Part shown: positions 16,734-24,143 of the stretch, piece after piece
How the letters are laid out: each line of letters begins with the position of its first letter
Position numbering within the stretch: position 1 is the stretch's first letter
DNA from: CAVUAF01 sp963739375
GTDB lineage: Bacteria > Acidobacteriota > Terriglobia > Terriglobales > Acidobacteriaceae
Length of the DNA stretch: 64,000 bases
NCBI GenBank assembly: GCA_963739375.1
Contig: CAVUAF010000018.1
Coordinates: 372,001-436,000 of the forward strand
Direction: 5' to 3'
Made by a program: the position numbers and the translations under genes
Notes under the pieces: model-generated
The model's database searches: none
Told to the model about the DNA's origin: nothing
Seen by the model: the letters and a program-made list of their open reading frames with translations, nothing else

Positions 16734-17111
16734 ATGGCAAGGCTTCTTAAGGGCGCACTCATGATTGCGGTGGTGCTGACGATCGGGATCGCGGCGGCGG
16801 CAGCCGACAAGCAGTTGGGAATAGCCGGCGAGCGCGACGTGTCGTTTGCAACCGCGGTGCGGGTAGGCGACGTCCTGCTGCCCGCGGGCGACTACACAGT
16901 CAAGCACACCATGAACGGCAGCGAGCACATCATGGTGTTCACGCAGACGCACAGCAAGCACCCGGCCGAGGCGAAGGTGAAGTGTAACCTGCAGCCGCTG
17001 CCGAACAAGGCGACGCAGAACTTGCAGGGCTTCAAGCAGAACGACAAGAACGAAAAGGTCCTGGCGCGGCTGATCTTCAAGGGCGACACGGCCGAGCACA
17101 TTTTCCAGTAG
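16734..17111 (+). CDS. Small secreted protein of unknown function
   Basis: A 125-residue protein starting at ATG 16734 after a GTGGAGGA Shine-Dalgarno. A signal peptide (LLKGALMIAVVLTIGIAAAA) is followed by a compact beta-rich domain: ATAVRVGDVLLPAGDYTVKH, then HIMVFTQ and ARLIFKGDTAEHIFQ. The pattern, in which a value is held within a property ('produced by a process that sets a level'), resembles small envelope proteins seen repeatedly in Acidobacteria, but I cannot name a domain. It has its own candidate promoter with an activator site and is followed by a strong intrinsic terminator, so it is a single-gene unit. Confidence 0.75.
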   Translation: MARLLKGALMIAVVLTIGIAAAAADKQLGIAGERDVSFATAVRVGDVLLPAGDYTVKHTMNGSEHIMVFTQTHSKHPAEAKVKCNLQPLPNKATQNLQGFKQNDKNEKVLARLIFKGDTAEHIFQ

Positions 17112-17132
17112 CCGGGTCAGCAGGGTCCGTGG

Positions 17133-17813
17133 TCAGCGCGACGCGGCGCGACGGCGAGCCGAGCGTCGCGCACGCCGCGGTTTTCCTGTTTTTGCAGCGC
17201 GCGGCGCCGGCCGCGCTTTTTTTTGCGCGCGCACGCGATAAGGAGCGACCACCGCTTCCAACTCGCGGCGCAGCCACGCCTCCGGCGGGCCGGTGCGCAG
17301 AATCGCCCAACTGAGCAGCGCGCCGCTCATCACTTCCTGCAAGGTCCGCGCCAGCTGGCGCACCTCGGCGCCGGCGATTTCGCCGGCATCCACCGCTTCC
17401 TGCAACAGCCGCTCGACATGGCGCGTCGTGACGCGCGCCTGCTCCTGGGCCAGGCGATGGAAGTCGGGATCGCTGAGGTCAATCTGCAGGAAGGCGAGGT
17501 GGTTGGCGATTTCCTCGGGGCGGCCGATCTCGCGGGCGACGGAAGCCAGGGCCGCGAGCAGCCCGGCGAGGGCTGAGCCAGGTGCGGCGCGGGCCCGGGC
17601 AAAGCACTGTTCCGCTCCCGCGGGCCCGGTGCGGACCAGGGCGAGCAGCAGGTTGCGCTTGGAGCCGAAGCGCTGCACCAGGGTGGCGGGGGAGACGCCG
17701 ACATCGCGTGCGACGTCGGCCAGGGTGAGGTCCACCGGGCCGCAGCGGCCGATGGCGCGGGCGGTGGCGGCGAGGATGTCGTCGTCGGTCACCGTGCGCG
17801 GGCGGGGCGTCAT
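17133..17813 (-). CDS. TetR-family transcriptional regulator
   Basis: A 226-residue regulator. The N-terminal helix-turn-helix is seen in VDLTLADVARDVGVSPATLV followed by QRFGSKRNLLLALV, the TetR DNA-binding signature (here Q-R-F where K-x-x-Y is common). The remaining helices form the ligand-binding domain; the ligand is unknown. The ATG at 17811-17813 is chosen over an upstream frame extension. The C-terminus is an odd basic tail of ~30 residues (KKARPAPRAAKTGKPRRARR) encoded across the opposite-strand terminator, probably reading into non-functional sequence. The next gene upstream, the decarboxylase, is divergent and may be its target. Confidence 0.85.
   Translation of the reverse strand: MTPRPRTVTDDDILAATARAIGRCGPVDLTLADVARDVGVSPATLVQRFGSKRNLLLALVRTGPAGAEQCFARARAAPGSALAGLLAALASVAREIGRPEEIANHLAFLQIDLSDPDFHRLAQEQARVTTRHVERLLQEAVDAGEIAGAEVRQLARTLQEVMSGALLSWAILRTGPPEAWLRRELEAVVAPYRVRAQKKARPAPRAAKTGKPRRARRSARRRAASR
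17199..17224 (+). terminator. Intrinsic terminator
   Basis: GCGCGGC (17199-17205), loop GCCG, GCCGCGC (17210-17216), then eight T (17217-17224). This is a textbook Rho-independent terminator for the small secreted protein gene. It lies inside the 3' part of the convergent tetR reading frame. Confidence 0.85.
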
Positions 17814-17977
17814 GGCCGCCACTGTACATAAACGAACGGCCATTTACAAACGCCGACAGCGGGTGAACCGGGGTCTTCGCAGGGCGGTCTCCAGAAGTTC
17901 GCCAGCGCGAAAAGCGGCGCGTTGAATGGCGACGGGCGCGCGCCTATGATCGTCTTCATTTCACCCGAGCTGGCCCT

Positions 17978-19438
17978 ATGGACAAGCCTGAACCCGCCTT
18001 CGCGCCCGTTCCCTCCGCCGCCACGCCGCCGCTGGATTGGCCGCAGTACCTGGAAGACTTCCGCCGCGCCGGCCACGAGGCGGTGGAGTGGATTGCGCGC
18101 TACCTGGAAGATCCGCGGCGCTATCCCGTGTTGCCGCCGGTGGCCCCGGGGGCGCTGGTGGATGCGCTGCCGCCGTCTGCGCCGGATGCCGGCGAATCAT
18201 TCGAGGCGATCCTGCGCGACTTCGACCGGCTGATCGTGCCGGCAGTCACGCATTGGAACCATCCGGGCTTCCTGGCGTACTTCGGGTGCACCGGGTCGAC
18301 GCCGGCGGTGCTGGGAGAGATGCTGGCGGCCGCGCTCAACACCAACGGGTTGCACTGGAAGACATCGCCCGCGGTCGCCGAGCTGGAACAGGTGGCGCTG
18401 GATTGGCTGCGGCAGTGGATAGGGCTGCCGGCGGGCTGGTTCGGGATCGTGTACGACACCGCCTCGACCACCAGCCTGCACGCCATCGTGTGTGCGCGCG
18501 AACTGGTGGACCCGGAGGCGCGGGCGAACGGCAGCCGTCCCGACCTGGTGCTGTACACGTCGGAACAGGCGCATTCGTCGATCGAGAAAGGGGCGATCGC
18601 GGTCGGGATCGGACAAAAACACGTGCGGAAAGTGCCGACGGATGCCGAATTCCGGATGCGTCCGGAAGTGTTGCGGGGGCTGATCGAGCAGGACCGCGCC
18701 GCCGGACTGCGCCCGTTCTGCGTGGTGGCGACGGTGGGGACGACTTCGACGACCAGCGTCGATCCGGTGGCCGCCATCGCCGAAATCGCCGAGCAGCATG
18801 GGCTGTGGCTGCACGTGGACGCGGCGTACGCCGGGGCGGCGGCGATCCTGCCGGAACACGCGCACATTCTCGCGGGAGTGGAGCGGGCACATTCGCTGGT
18901 CGTCAATGCGCACAAGTGGCTGCTCACGCCCATCGACCTGAGCGCCTTCTACACGCGGCGCCCGGACATCCTGCGGCGGGCGTTTGAGCTCGTTCCCGAA
19001 TACCTGCGCAAGCAGGAGGACCCGCGGGCGCACAACCTGATGGACTACGGGGTGCCGCTGGGGCATCGCTTCCGCGCGCTGAAGCTGTGGTTCGTGCTGC
19101 GTTACTTCGGGCGGGAACGCATCCAGCAGGTGCTGCGCGCGCACATTGCGTGGGCACAGCGCTTCGCGGCGCTGGTGGATGCGCATCCGGACTTCGAGCG
19201 CGTGGCGCCGGCGCCGTTTTCGGTGGTCTGCTTTCGCTACCGGGGCAGCGACGAGGAAAACCGCGCGATTCTCGAGGCAGTGAACGCTACCGGCAAAGTG
19301 TTCCTCTCGCATACGGCGCTGAACGGACGCTACGTGCTGCGGCTGGCCATCGGCAACCTGGGGACCGCCTGGGCCGACGTGGAGCAGGCCTGGCAACTGG
19401 TCCAGCAGCACGCGGGGAAACACCGACCGATTGAGTAA
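17978..19438 (+). CDS. Pyridoxal-dependent aromatic amino acid decarboxylase family protein
   Basis: A 486-residue group II PLP decarboxylase. Family segments are VTHWNHPGFLAYFGCTGSTP, LNTNGLHWKTSPAVAELEQV, HVDAAYAGAAAILPEHAHIL with the cofactor-contacting Asp, and NAHKWLLTPIDLSAFYTRRP, in which Lys near residue 312 forms the Schiff base. Overall it matches aromatic-L-amino-acid decarboxylases (tyrosine/tryptophan/DOPA type), which release CO2 to give amines. It lies divergent from the tetR gene with ~165 bases between them, so TetR control is plausible. The exact substrate is not readable. Confidence 0.88.
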   Translation: MDKPEPAFAPVPSAATPPLDWPQYLEDFRRAGHEAVEWIARYLEDPRRYPVLPPVAPGALVDALPPSAPDAGESFEAILRDFDRLIVPAVTHWNHPGFLAYFGCTGSTPAVLGEMLAAALNTNGLHWKTSPAVAELEQVALDWLRQWIGLPAGWFGIVYDTASTTSLHAIVCARELVDPEARANGSRPDLVLYTSEQAHSSIEKGAIAVGIGQKHVRKVPTDAEFRMRPEVLRGLIEQDRAAGLRPFCVVATVGTTSTTSVDPVAAIAEIAEQHGLWLHVDAAYAGAAAILPEHAHILAGVERAHSLVVNAHKWLLTPIDLSAFYTRRPDILRRAFELVPEYLRKQEDPRAHNLMDYGVPLGHRFRALKLWFVLRYFGRERIQQVLRAHIAWAQRFAALVDAHPDFERVAPAPFSVVCFRYRGSDEENRAILEAVNATGKVFLSHTALNGRYVLRLAIGNLGTAWADVEQAWQLVQQHAGKHRPIE

Positions 19439-19458
19439 TTGAGAAATTGGGTTACCTC

Positions 19459-19614
19459 AGCGGCTAAGGCCGCTCTCTAATAACCGCTGATATGCAGGCC
19501 TAAAGGCCTGCTCCACCCGGTGTTTCGTGCCGCCCCTAAAGGGGCTCTCCACATTTATTGGGAAGGCTACCCGGCGTTGAAACGCCGGGCTACCTTCGGT
19601 CGCCCCTGCGGGGC
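19459..19614. repeat. Array of five short hairpins with TNAA-type loops
   Basis: Five perfect short palindromes follow one another: AGCGGC-TAAG-GCCGCT (19459-19474), GCAGGCC-TAAA-GGCCTGC (19494-19511), GCCCC-TAAA-GGGGC (19532-19545), CCCGGCGT-TGAA-ACGCCGGG (19570-19589) and GCCCC-TGC-GGGGC (19602-19614). Stems differ but compensate, and the loop keeps a T-[AG]-A-[AG] form in four of five. This stretch fills the gap between the decarboxylase and the BNR protein. Confidence 0.75.
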
Positions 19615-19718
19615 TCGAACAGCGCTGCTGGCTGGCTGCTGCTGGCGGCAGGGCAACTGTTGTGCTTCGGGCGCTCGCCCGGTATGTTGTGCTGGCTCGC
19701 ACATCGCGGGAGGATGAC

Positions 19719-22700
19719 ATGAGGTCTCGGCGGACGTTTTTCTGTACTGCTCTTCTGCTCCTGTTCGGCGCGTTGCTGGCGGCGCAGCAGGTCGACCCTA
19801 AGCTGTACAGCGAGATGCGCTGGCGCATGATCGGGCCGTTCCGCGGCGGCCGCACGGTGGCGATGGTGGGAATCCCCAGCCAGCCGAACACCTTCTTCAT
19901 CGGGGTGAACAACGGCGGGGTGTGGAAGACCACCGACGCCGGGCGCACGTGGCAGTCCCTCTTCGACGATCAGCCGACGCAATCGGTGGGCGCGGTGGCG
20001 GTGGCGCCGTCGAATCCCGACATCATCTATGTGGGCAGCGGCGAGGGCTTGCAGCGGCCGGACTTGTCGGTCGGCGACGGGATTTACAAGTCGGCCGACG
20101 GCGGCAAGACCTGGCAGCACCTGGGACTGCGCGACGGACTGCAGATCCCGATGATCCTGGTCGATCCCGGCGATCCCAACCGCGTGTACGTGGCGGTGCT
20201 TGGACATCCGTACGGTCCGAACGCGGAGCGCGGGGTCTATCGCTCGACGGATGGCGGCCGGAACTGGCAGAAGATTCTTTACCAGGATGAGGACACCGGC
20301 GCGGTCGACCTGGCCTTCGATCCCGCCAACCCGCGCACACTTTACGCGGTGCTGTGGGCGGCGCGGCAGGGGCCGTGGGAAAACGGCCAGTGGCAAGGGA
20401 AGCAGAGCGGGCTCTTCAAGTCCACCGACGGTGGCGACACCTGGCGGCCACTGACGCAGGGTCTGCCGGGTCCCGCCGACAACCTGGGGCGCATCGGGAT
20501 CAGCGTGGCGGCGAGCAATCCGCGCATCCTGTATGCCAACGTGGAAGCTTCGCTGCGCACCAGCGGGGTCTACCGCTCGGACGATGCCGGCGAAAGCTGG
20601 CGGCGGGTGAACGACGAAGCGCGCGTGTATAGCCGCGGCTCGGATTTCGCCGAAGTGCGTCCCGACCCGAAGGACCCGGAGATCGTTTATGCCGCCAACA
20701 CGCAGACCTACAAGTCCATCGATGGAGGGAAGACTTTCGTGGGCTGGAAGGGAGCGCCGGGCGGCGATGATTACCACCGCATCTGGATCAATCCCGGGAA
20801 TCCCGAGATCATCGCCATGGCCAGCGACCAGGGCGCAACCATCACGGTGAACGGCGGGCAGACGTGGAGTTCCTGGTACAACCAGCCGACGGCGCAGTTC
20901 TACCACGTCATCACCGACAACCGGGTGCCGTACTGGGTTTGTGGCGGGCAACAGGAGAGCGGCTCGGCGTGCGTGATCAGCCGCAGTGACTATGGCGCCA
21001 TCACGGTCCGCGACTGGGAGATCGTGGGCATCGAAGAGTACGGGTACGCGGCCCCCGACCCGCTGAATCCCGGCATCATCTACGGGGGCAAGGCCAGCCG
21101 CTACGACGAGCGCACGCACCAGACGCAGGACATTTCGCCGGGCGGGACGCGCCGCGGGCGCGGCGGCAATTACCGCTTCCTGCGCACCGCGCCCATCATT
21201 TTCTCGACGGTTGACCCGCACGTCCTGTATCTCGCCGGCAACGTGCTGTTCAAGACCACCAACGGCGGGCATGCATGGGAGGTGATCAGCCCGGACCTGT
21301 CGCGGACGACCCCCGAAATTCCCGCGAGCTTCAAGGTATTTGCCGATGGCGGCGGGAAACTGGAGCGTCGCGGCGTGATTTACGCCGTCGGGCCGTCTTT
21401 CCAGGACCTCAACACCATCTGGGTGGGCACCGACGATGGCTTGATCCACGTCACGCGCGATGGCGGCAAGAACTGGCAGAACATCACGCCACCGGAGCTG
21501 ACATCGTGGAGCAAGGTGTCGCAGATCGAGGCGTCGCACTTCGACAATGACAGTTGCTATGCCGCGATCAACCGCATTCGCGTGGACGACCTGCGGCCGT
21601 ACGTCTACCGCACGCATGACGGCGGCAAGACGTGGCAGAAGATCACCGCCGGGCTGCCGGAGAATGAGCCGGTCAACGCGGTGCGCGAAGATTCCGAGCG
21701 CAAGGGGATGCTGTACGCGGGCACGGAGCGCAGCGTGTACGTCTCGTTCGACGACGGCGGCCACTGGCAGGCGCTGCGACTCAACCTGCCGGCGAGCTCG
21801 GTGCGCGACCTGGTAGTGCACAACGATGACCTGGTGGTGGGGACGCACGGGCGCGGGTTCTGGATCCTCGACGATGTCACGCCGCTGCGTCAGCTCACGG
21901 CGGAAACGTCGCGGGCGCCGGCGTTCCTGTTCAAGCCGCAGGCGGCCATCCGCTTCCGCCGCAGCACCAACACCGACACGCCGCTGCCGCCGGAAGAGCC
22001 GATGGGGCAGAACCCGCCCGATGGCGCCATCGTCGATTACTGGCTGGCGGCGGCCGCGGCTGCGCCGGTCACGCTGGAAGTCCTCGATGCCAGCGGCAAG
22101 GTGGTGCGGCGGTACTCGAGCGCCGACCAGCCGGCGCCGGTGAACGAAAAGGAGCTGCGCGCGCCGCTGTACTGGGTGCGCCCGGCACAGCGACTCTCGG
22201 CCGCTGCCGGCATGCATCGCTTCGTCTGGGACCTGCACCATGAACCGCTGGCGGCGACGCAGCGCGACTACCCGATTGCGGCAGTCCCGCACGATACGCC
22301 CGCCGAACCGCTAGGACCGCGTGCGCTGCCGGGCCAGTACAGCGTCCGGCTGACGGCTAATGGGCAAACGCTGACGCAGGCGCTCACGGTGAAGATGGAC
22401 CCGCGGGTGACGACCTCCGCCGAAGGGTTGCGTCGGCAATTTGAAGTTGAGGTGGGGATTGCGGACACGCTGCAAAGGGTGTCTGATGCTCTGCGGCAGG
22501 TGCGGGCGCTGCGGGCGCAAGCGGTGCAGTTGCACGAGCACGCCGGCGCTGCCGCAGAGCCGCTGAGCGCGTTCGAGGCGAAGCTGCGGCAGCTCGAGGG
22601 GGGCGGGGGCCGCGGGTTTGGTCCCCCGGCAGCGGCAGCGGCCGGGGAAGGGCCGTCGCTGAGCAGCCTGAGCGGCTCACTGGGTGGTGTCTACGGCGCG

Positions 22701-22871
22701 GTGGACACCTCCGACGTGGAGCCGACCGAACAGGCGCTGGCAGCCTTCCGTGACCTGGGGCAGGAGGTGGACGCGGCATTGCGGCGCTGGCACCAGATAT
22801 GCACGGCCGACCTGCCGGCGCTGAACGAGCAGCTGCGCAAAGCCGGACTGCGCGAGCTCGCGGTGCCATAG
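19719..22871 (+). CDS. Secreted BNR/sortilin-type beta-propeller protein
   Basis: A 1050-residue exported protein (signal RRTFFCTALLLLFGALLAAQ). It carries about ten Asp-box (BNR) repeats of S/T-x-D-x-G-x-T-W form, for example TTDAGRTWQ, SADGGKTWQ, STDGGDTWR, SDDAGESWR, TTNGGHAWE, TRDGGKNWQ and THDGGKTWQ, spread over residues 60-690. This is the propeller of the Vps10/sortilin and glycosyl-hydrolase-BNR proteins expanded in Acidobacteria. The C-terminal ~170 residues form a helical bundle. Catalysis is uncertain; many such proteins act as surface binding or carbohydrate-active modules. The ATG at 19719 follows a GGGAGGA Shine-Dalgarno; the longer upstream frame is rejected. Confidence 0.85.
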   Translation: MRSRRTFFCTALLLLFGALLAAQQVDPKLYSEMRWRMIGPFRGGRTVAMVGIPSQPNTFFIGVNNGGVWKTTDAGRTWQSLFDDQPTQSVGAVAVAPSNPDIIYVGSGEGLQRPDLSVGDGIYKSADGGKTWQHLGLRDGLQIPMILVDPGDPNRVYVAVLGHPYGPNAERGVYRSTDGGRNWQKILYQDEDTGAVDLAFDPANPRTLYAVLWAARQGPWENGQWQGKQSGLFKSTDGGDTWRPLTQGLPGPADNLGRIGISVAASNPRILYANVEASLRTSGVYRSDDAGESWRRVNDEARVYSRGSDFAEVRPDPKDPEIVYAANTQTYKSIDGGKTFVGWKGAPGGDDYHRIWINPGNPEIIAMASDQGATITVNGGQTWSSWYNQPTAQFYHVITDNRVPYWVCGGQQESGSACVISRSDYGAITVRDWEIVGIEEYGYAAPDPLNPGIIYGGKASRYDERTHQTQDISPGGTRRGRGGNYRFLRTAPIIFSTVDPHVLYLAGNVLFKTTNGGHAWEVISPDLSRTTPEIPASFKVFADGGGKLERRGVIYAVGPSFQDLNTIWVGTDDGLIHVTRDGGKNWQNITPPELTSWSKVSQIEASHFDNDSCYAAINRIRVDDLRPYVYRTHDGGKTWQKITAGLPENEPVNAVREDSERKGMLYAGTERSVYVSFDDGGHWQALRLNLPASSVRDLVVHNDDLVVGTHGRGFWILDDVTPLRQLTAETSRAPAFLFKPQAAIRFRRSTNTDTPLPPEEPMGQNPPDGAIVDYWLAAAAAAPVTLEVLDASGKVVRRYSSADQPAPVNEKELRAPLYWVRPAQRLSAAAGMHRFVWDLHHEPLAATQRDYPIAAVPHDTPAEPLGPRALPGQYSVRLTANGQTLTQALTVKMDPRVTTSAEGLRRQFEVEVGIADTLQRVSDALRQVRALRAQAVQLHEHAGAAAEPLSAFEAKLRQLEGGGGRGFGPPAAAAAGEGPSLSSLSGSLGGVYGAVDTSDVEPTEQALAAFRDLGQEVDAALRRWHQICTADLPALNEQLRKAGLRELAVP

Positions 22872-22887
22872 ATTTTGGACTTGCACA

Positions 22888-22937
22888 GGTGTCCAAGCCA
22901 GGTGTAAGGTGTCCAGCGGAGGTGTCCAAGGGTGTTT
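22888..22937 (+). repeat. Iteron-like GGTGTCCA direct repeats
   Basis: GGTGTCC occurs at 22888, 22908 and 22921, with degenerate forms at 22901 and 22931. Inverted GGACACC copies follow within the next 55 bases. The cluster directly precedes the integrase-like fragment and resembles arm-type or excisionase-type binding sites. Confidence 0.5.
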
Positions 22938-23087
22938 AAGAAAGGACACCGCTGGTATGCCGACTGGCGGGACACCAGCGGAGCGCGAAAACGCCGGGCA
23001 TTTCGTACCGAAGCCGAAGCGCGGGCGTATGAGCGCCGGCAGAAGCAGGCGGCGGAGCACCCGGCGAGCGCGGTCCCGGGAGTCGTT
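22932..23087 (+). pseudogene. N-terminal arm-binding domain fragment of a tyrosine integrase
   Basis: A GTG start (22932) with GGAGG nine bases upstream opens a frame reading FKKGHRWYADWRDTSGARKR, then RAFRTEAEARAYERRQKQAA. This is the pattern of the small DNA-binding arm domain at the N-terminus of phage-type integrases (K-x-G-x-W-x-A-x-W-R-D, then RAFRTxAEA). No core-binding or catalytic domain follows; instead the same frame enters deoC. It is either an integrase remnant left by recombination or, if translated through, a 398-residue arm-domain/DeoC chimera. Confidence 0.5.
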
Positions 23088-24128
23088 ATGACCAGCATAA
23101 AGAAATCGGATGCAGAACGGGCGCCGGAGCGCCGCGACCTGGGCGCGGCGCGGGCGCTGGCGCCGGTGCCGGCGGTCGCGAGCGCGCGGAACCACGGCAT
23201 GGCGCTGAATCCCGATTGGATTGACGAAGTACGCGTCAACACCAGCGCGGTGGAGCGCCGTACCGAGTCGCTGGTCAAGCGGCGCACGGTCAAGAAAGAG
23301 TGGCAGGCGGCGTGGCTGCTGCGCGCCATTACCTGTACCGACCTGACCACGCTCGCCGGCGACGACACGGACGAGCGCGTCCGACGGCTCTGCGCCAAGG
23401 CGCGGCAGCCGGTGCAGCGGGAAATCCTGCAGAAGATCGGCGCCGAGGGACTCGACCTCAAGGTTGGGGCGGTGTGCGTCTATCACTTGTTCGTCGAAAC
23501 CGCGGTGCGCGCCCTCCAGGGCAGCGGCATCCCGGTCGCGGCGGTCTCCACCGGCTTCCCGGCGGGACTCTCACCGCTGGCCGAGCGGGTGGGTGAAATC
23601 CGGCGGTCGGTGGAAGCCGGCGCCCGCGAAATCGACGTGGTCATCACCCGCGGGCACGTCTTCGGGCACCACTGGCAGGCGCTGTACGACGAGATCGCTA
23701 CCTTCAAAGAGGCCTGCGGCCCGTGCCATCTCAAGGTCATTCTGGGCACGGGAGACCTGCTGACGCTGCGCAACGTGGGGCGCGCCAGCATGGTGGCGAT
23801 GATGGCTGGGGCCGACTTCATCAAGACCTCGACCGGCAAGGAAGCCGTGAATGCCACCCTTCCCGTAAGCCTGGTGATGGTGCGCGCCATCCGCGAGTAC
23901 GCGCAGCGGACGGGGATGGCGGTCGGCTTCAAGGCCGCCGGCGGCATCCGCACCGCCAAGCAGGCGATGGACTGGCTGGCGCTGATCAAGGAGGAGCTGG
24001 GCAACAGCTGGCTGGATGCGCGGCGGTTCCGCTTCGGCGCCAGCGGCATGCTGGCCGACATCGAGCGGCAACTCGAGCACCGGGCCACCGGTCACTACGC
24101 GGCCGATTATCGGCACCCGATCGCATAG
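23088..24128 (+). CDS. deoC: Deoxyribose-phosphate aldolase
   Basis: A 346-residue DeoC of the longer type. AITCTDLTTLAGDDTDERVR carries the first active-site region, VGAVCVYHLFVETAVRAL the second. GADFIKTSTGKEAVNATLPV contains the Schiff-base lysine near residue 245, and VGFKAAGGIRTAKQAMDWL the proton-relay lysine. It cleaves 2-deoxyribose 5-phosphate to glyceraldehyde 3-phosphate and acetaldehyde. The ATG at 23088 has a GGGAG Shine-Dalgarno and gives a normal N-terminus; a GTG at 22932 would add an integrase-like domain in frame. The ALDH16 gene starts 15 bases downstream and likely oxidises the acetaldehyde. Confidence 0.9.
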   Translation: MTSIKKSDAERAPERRDLGAARALAPVPAVASARNHGMALNPDWIDEVRVNTSAVERRTESLVKRRTVKKEWQAAWLLRAITCTDLTTLAGDDTDERVRRLCAKARQPVQREILQKIGAEGLDLKVGAVCVYHLFVETAVRALQGSGIPVAAVSTGFPAGLSPLAERVGEIRRSVEAGAREIDVVITRGHVFGHHWQALYDEIATFKEACGPCHLKVILGTGDLLTLRNVGRASMVAMMAGADFIKTSTGKEAVNATLPVSLVMVRAIREYAQRTGMAVGFKAAGGIRTAKQAMDWLALIKEELGNSWLDARRFRFGASGMLADIERQLEHRATGHYAADYRHPIA

Positions 24129-24143
24129 CAGAAGCGAGCAGAC

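Noticed and set aside
19590..22292. 900-residue open frame antisense to the BNR protein
   Set aside because: It is Arg/Val/His-rich without any recognisable motif and mirrors the Asp-box gene codon for codon; GC-rich genes commonly leave long open antisense frames.
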